NCBI GenBank assembly: GCA_028686145.1
Contig: JAQUCQ010000149.1
Location: forward strand, 1-7,856
Source of the DNA: Desulfuromonadaceae bacterium
GTDB taxonomy: Bacteria; Desulfobacterota; Desulfuromonadia; Geobacterales; Pseudopelobacteraceae
Direction: 5' to 3'
Length of the DNA stretch: 7,856 nt
Translations under genes and position numbers: made by a program
The notes under the pieces: model-generated
Told to the model about the DNA's origin: nothing
Databases searched by the model: none
The model's input: only the letters and a program-made list of their open reading frames with translations
In this document: in pieces, positions 6,496-7,856 of the stretch
Layout of the letters: every line of letters begins with the position of its first letter
Numbering within the stretch: the first letter of the stretch is position 1

Positions 6496-6525
6496 TTGAC
6501 TTTAATATGTGTAGTTTGTTATATT
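6496..6525 (+). promoter_or_regulatory. Sigma70-type promoter for lysR
   Basis: TTGACT (6496-6501) and TATATT (6520-6525) are each one base off consensus and separated by 18 bases. Transcription would begin near 6532 and leave a leader of about 30 bases with a good ribosome binding site. This is the best promoter match seen in the window. Confidence 0.65.
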
Positions 6526-6561
6526 TACGCCGTTTCGTAGTGGAATAGGCGAGGTAAAAAA

Positions 6562-7497
6562 ATGGAAACGCGCTACCTAAGAACATTCAAATTTGTTTTG
6601 GATCTGGGAAGCTTTTCCCTCGCTGCTCAGGAACTGTGTATAACTCAGTCAGCAGTATCCCAACGCATAAAATTTCTTGAAGATCACTATGGATGTCAAC
6701 TGATAGACCGCTCAGGCTCGACTCTTAAGCCAACCCCGTCAGGAGAGAAAGTACTTGCTAAAACAAATATGATTTTGATGGCTGTACACGATCTCGAAAA
6801 TGATGTAAAAAATTTAGGGAAGAAGGTAGAGTTTTCAATCGGGTTTACGCCAACATTCGGTTTTGTTTTCTTGCCGAAGGTTTTAGATATATTTCTCAAA
6901 AAAAACACTCATGAAATAGACATCAAATTTATCACCCAACAATCAGATCAATTAATTAAGAATCTTACTGAAAAAATATTTGACGTTATTGTTATTGAGC
7001 ATTGTGAAGAATTAAAGAAAGAAAACCTTGCGCTCTTTTCTTTGTTCAAAGATGAAATGGTTATGATTTCATCACCATCTCTGGGAATTGCACCCGAGGA
7101 AACCAGACTCGAAGAGTTTTTTAAACATCGACTAATATCACGACGAGACGGATGTAGTTCACGCCACCTTTTCAAGGACAATTTAAGCAAAACAGGAAAT
7201 TCTGTTGAAAATTTCAGGGGCGTCATCGTTCACGACCATCTCAGATGTTTAATTCAATCGACTTTACAGGGGCAAGGGGTTGCCTTTGTATCGAGATCTT
7301 TGGTTACCGACCATCTTAGTACAGGTCATCTCCGTGAACACGTTATTCCCGGGTTTTGTAATACCCGCTCGCGCACATTGGCCTGTAACCAGAGCAAGGT
7401 TTATGACCCCTTACTCAAGGATTTTATTGAGTCCGTCTTTCAGACTTTTAACTTGCAGTCACCTTTTCACTCTACTGAAAATGCTGCTGCAACCTAA
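6562..7497 (+). CDS. LysR-type transcriptional regulator, target unknown
   Basis: The 311-residue product has typical LysR-family length. The N-terminal winged helix-turn-helix (about 3-60) includes LRTFKFVLDLGSFSLAAQEL, the recognition region ITQSAVSQRIKFLEDHYG (27-44) and LIDRSGSTLKPTPSGEKVL. A linker helix leads into a periplasmic-binding-protein-like effector domain from about residue 90 (FSIGFTPTFGFVFLPKVLDIF), with weaker conservation and no recognisable ligand. GAGG at 6551-6554 is seven bases before the ATG. The gene is noticeably AT-rich and lysine-codon AAA-rich compared with the che genes (21 of 60 bases G or C at 6781-6840, against 42 of 60 at 2941-3000), which may reflect transfer or weak expression. 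It is divergent from doxX and ends 34 bp before selC, with no strong terminator between. Candidate targets are itself, doxX or the selC-selB unit; none is shown. Confidence 0.92.
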   Translation: METRYLRTFKFVLDLGSFSLAAQELCITQSAVSQRIKFLEDHYGCQLIDRSGSTLKPTPSGEKVLAKTNMILMAVHDLENDVKNLGKKVEFSIGFTPTFGFVFLPKVLDIFLKKNTHEIDIKFITQQSDQLIKNLTEKIFDVIVIEHCEELKKENLALFSLFKDEMVMISSPSLGIAPEETRLEEFFKHRLISRRDGCSSRHLFKDNLSKTGNSVENFRGVIVHDHLRCLIQSTLQGQGVAFVSRSLVTDHLSTGHLREHVIPGFCNTRSRTLACNQSKVYDPLLKDFIESVFQTFNLQSPFHSTENAAAT

Positions 7498-7531
7498 TTG
7501 TTGTAAATTTGTTTTTACGCTATTCCACTTT

Positions 7532-7629
7532 GGAAGCACGTCCGTCGCTGGTGGGCGGCCTGGTCTTCAAAACCAGTGGGGGGGATGAGAAATCTCCCCG
7601 GTGGGTTCGATTCCCATGTGCTTCCGCCA
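7532..7629 (+). tRNA. selC: Selenocysteine tRNA, anticodon UCA
   Basis: The 98-base gene folds as bacterial tRNA-Sec. An eight-pair acceptor stem is formed by GGAAGCAC (7532-7539) and GTGCTTCC (7618-7625), followed by discriminator G and encoded CCA (7627-7629). The anticodon stem CTGGT/ACCAG encloses CTTCAAA with anticodon TCA at 7567-7569. A long variable arm pairs GGGGGGAT (7579-7586) with ATCTCCCC (7592-7599) around GAGAA. A five-pair T stem (7601-7605 with 7613-7617, one G-T) encloses TTCGATT, giving the 8/5 layout specific to bacterial Sec tRNA. D-stem pairing CCGTC/GGCGG is visible at 7542-7546 and 7554-7558. It is charged with serine, converted to Sec-tRNA by SelA, and delivered to UGA by SelB, whose gene starts 146 bp downstream. 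It implies the organism makes selenoproteins. Confidence 0.97.
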
Positions 7630-7674
7630 TTTAAATCCTGTTGTCGGTCTTCCAAAAAGCGGTCGGAGATCAAT

Positions 7675-7779
7675 ATGGAACCGAACCAGATAATGTGTAA
7701 CAAAAGTGAAGCCCCCCTAAATCCGCACAGGTATGGTGTCAGTCACAGACGCAGCATTCCCAAAGCTTTTCAATCATGA
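7675..7779 (+). CDS. Possible 34-codon leader peptide overlapping the selB start
   Basis: ATG at 7675-7677 is preceded by GGAG (7665-7668) at six bases, a usable ribosome binding site. The frame encodes 34 residues (starting MEPNQIMCNKSEAPLNP, ending PKAFQS), fairly polar and basic, with one Cys and no known motif. It ends in TGA at 7777-7779, overlapping the selB ATG (7776-7778) as ATGA. Such four-base overlaps usually mean translational coupling, and selB itself lacks a visible Shine-Dalgarno. The stop being UGA, the codon read by tRNA-Sec, suggests possible feedback: readthrough would carry ribosomes about 15 codons to a TAG in the wrong frame for selB. The frame may still be chance; it is short and resembles no known protein to me. 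Confidence 0.4.
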   Translation: MEPNQIMCNKSEAPLNPHRYGVSHRRSIPKAFQS

Positions 7780-7856
7780 AAAATCTCATACTTGGTACAG
7801 CCGGACATATCGACCACGGTAAAACCTCACTGGTACTAGCCCTGACCGGTATTGAC
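7776..7856 (+). CDS. selB: SelB selenocysteine-specific elongation factor, N-terminal fragment
   Basis: Only the first 27 codons are in the window; the frame is open at the edge. The protein begins MKNLILGTAGHIDHGKTSLV, with the GTPase P-loop motif GHIDHGKT at residues 10-17 and LALTGID following, which is how SelB proteins begin. SelB binds GTP, Sec-tRNA and the SECIS hairpin of selenoprotein messages to insert Sec at UGA. The immediate upstream selC makes SelB far more likely than EF-Tu or IF2. No AGGAG-like sequence lies in the 20 bases before the ATG, and the upstream leader frame ends on the ATG, which suggests coupled translation. There is no clear terminator between selC and selB, so both may be on one transcript. 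Confidence 0.93.
   Translation, partial: MKNLILGTAGHIDHGKTSLVLALTGID

Noticed and set aside
7503..7518. GTAAA/TTTAC hairpin after lysR as a terminator
   Set aside because: A five-pair, nearly all-AT stem without a following T-run would not terminate well.
7498..7526. TTGTTG-17-TATTCC as a selC promoter
   Set aside because: Both boxes match consensus at only about three positions; the placement is attractive but too weak to list as a feature.
7610..7629. selC 3' end as an attachment site for an integrated element
   Set aside because: No second copy of the tRNA end and no integrase in the window; selB follows directly.
7576..7779. A 67-codon plus-strand frame beginning inside selC
   Set aside because: Its first third lies in the tRNA gene. 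Only the part from ATG 7675, which has its own ribosome binding site, is kept as a candidate.
1..7856. CRISPR array, insertion sequence, toxin-antitoxin or defence genes
   Set aside because: No regularly spaced repeats, transposase or toxin-like frames were seen on either strand.

Overview
The window reads as a chromosomal segment of a flagellated, mid-GC Gram-negative bacterium. The most likely home is a Desulfuromonadales-type deltaproteobacterium (Geobacter/Pelobacter/Desulfuromonas relatives). This placement is inferred from the cheA-cheR-HDOD-cheB gene order and from selenocysteine (Sec) machinery; no database search was possible.

Positions 1-3495, plus strand: a chemotaxis operon. It holds the C-terminal, CheW-like end of CheA (cut by the window edge), CheR methyltransferase, an HDOD-domain signalling protein, and CheB methylesterase/response regulator. 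CheR and CheB set receptor methylation, and CheA phosphorylates CheB. A 164-bp gap before cheB contains a tandem 31-bp-period repeat that runs into the cheB ribosome binding site. The operon ends at a convergent hairpin terminator (3526-3554).

Positions 3560-5908, minus strand: doxX (small DoxX-family membrane protein), prfC (peptide chain release factor 3), and a 76-codon hypothetical gene whose ATG lies three bases after the prfC stop. The starts of doxX and prfC were moved inward from the longest open frames because strong Shine-Dalgarno sequences sit before internal codons.

Positions 5909-6561: a long AT-rich divergent intergenic region. It contains candidate doxX control elements, a possible small RNA ending in a hairpin plus T-run, a dyad, and a good sigma70-type promoter for lysR.

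Positions 6562-7856, plus strand: a LysR-type regulator, then the selenocysteine tRNA gene selC (UCA anticodon, 8-bp acceptor stem, long variable arm, encoded CCA), then the start of selB, the Sec-specific elongation factor. Between selC and selB is an SD-led 34-codon frame whose UGA stop overlaps the selB AUG as AUGA, while selB has no visible Shine-Dalgarno of its own. This is the most interesting observation in the window, because UGA is the codon that SelB and tRNA-Sec decode. The rest is mainly well-known housekeeping and chemotaxis genes; I see no defence system, insertion sequence or CRISPR array.
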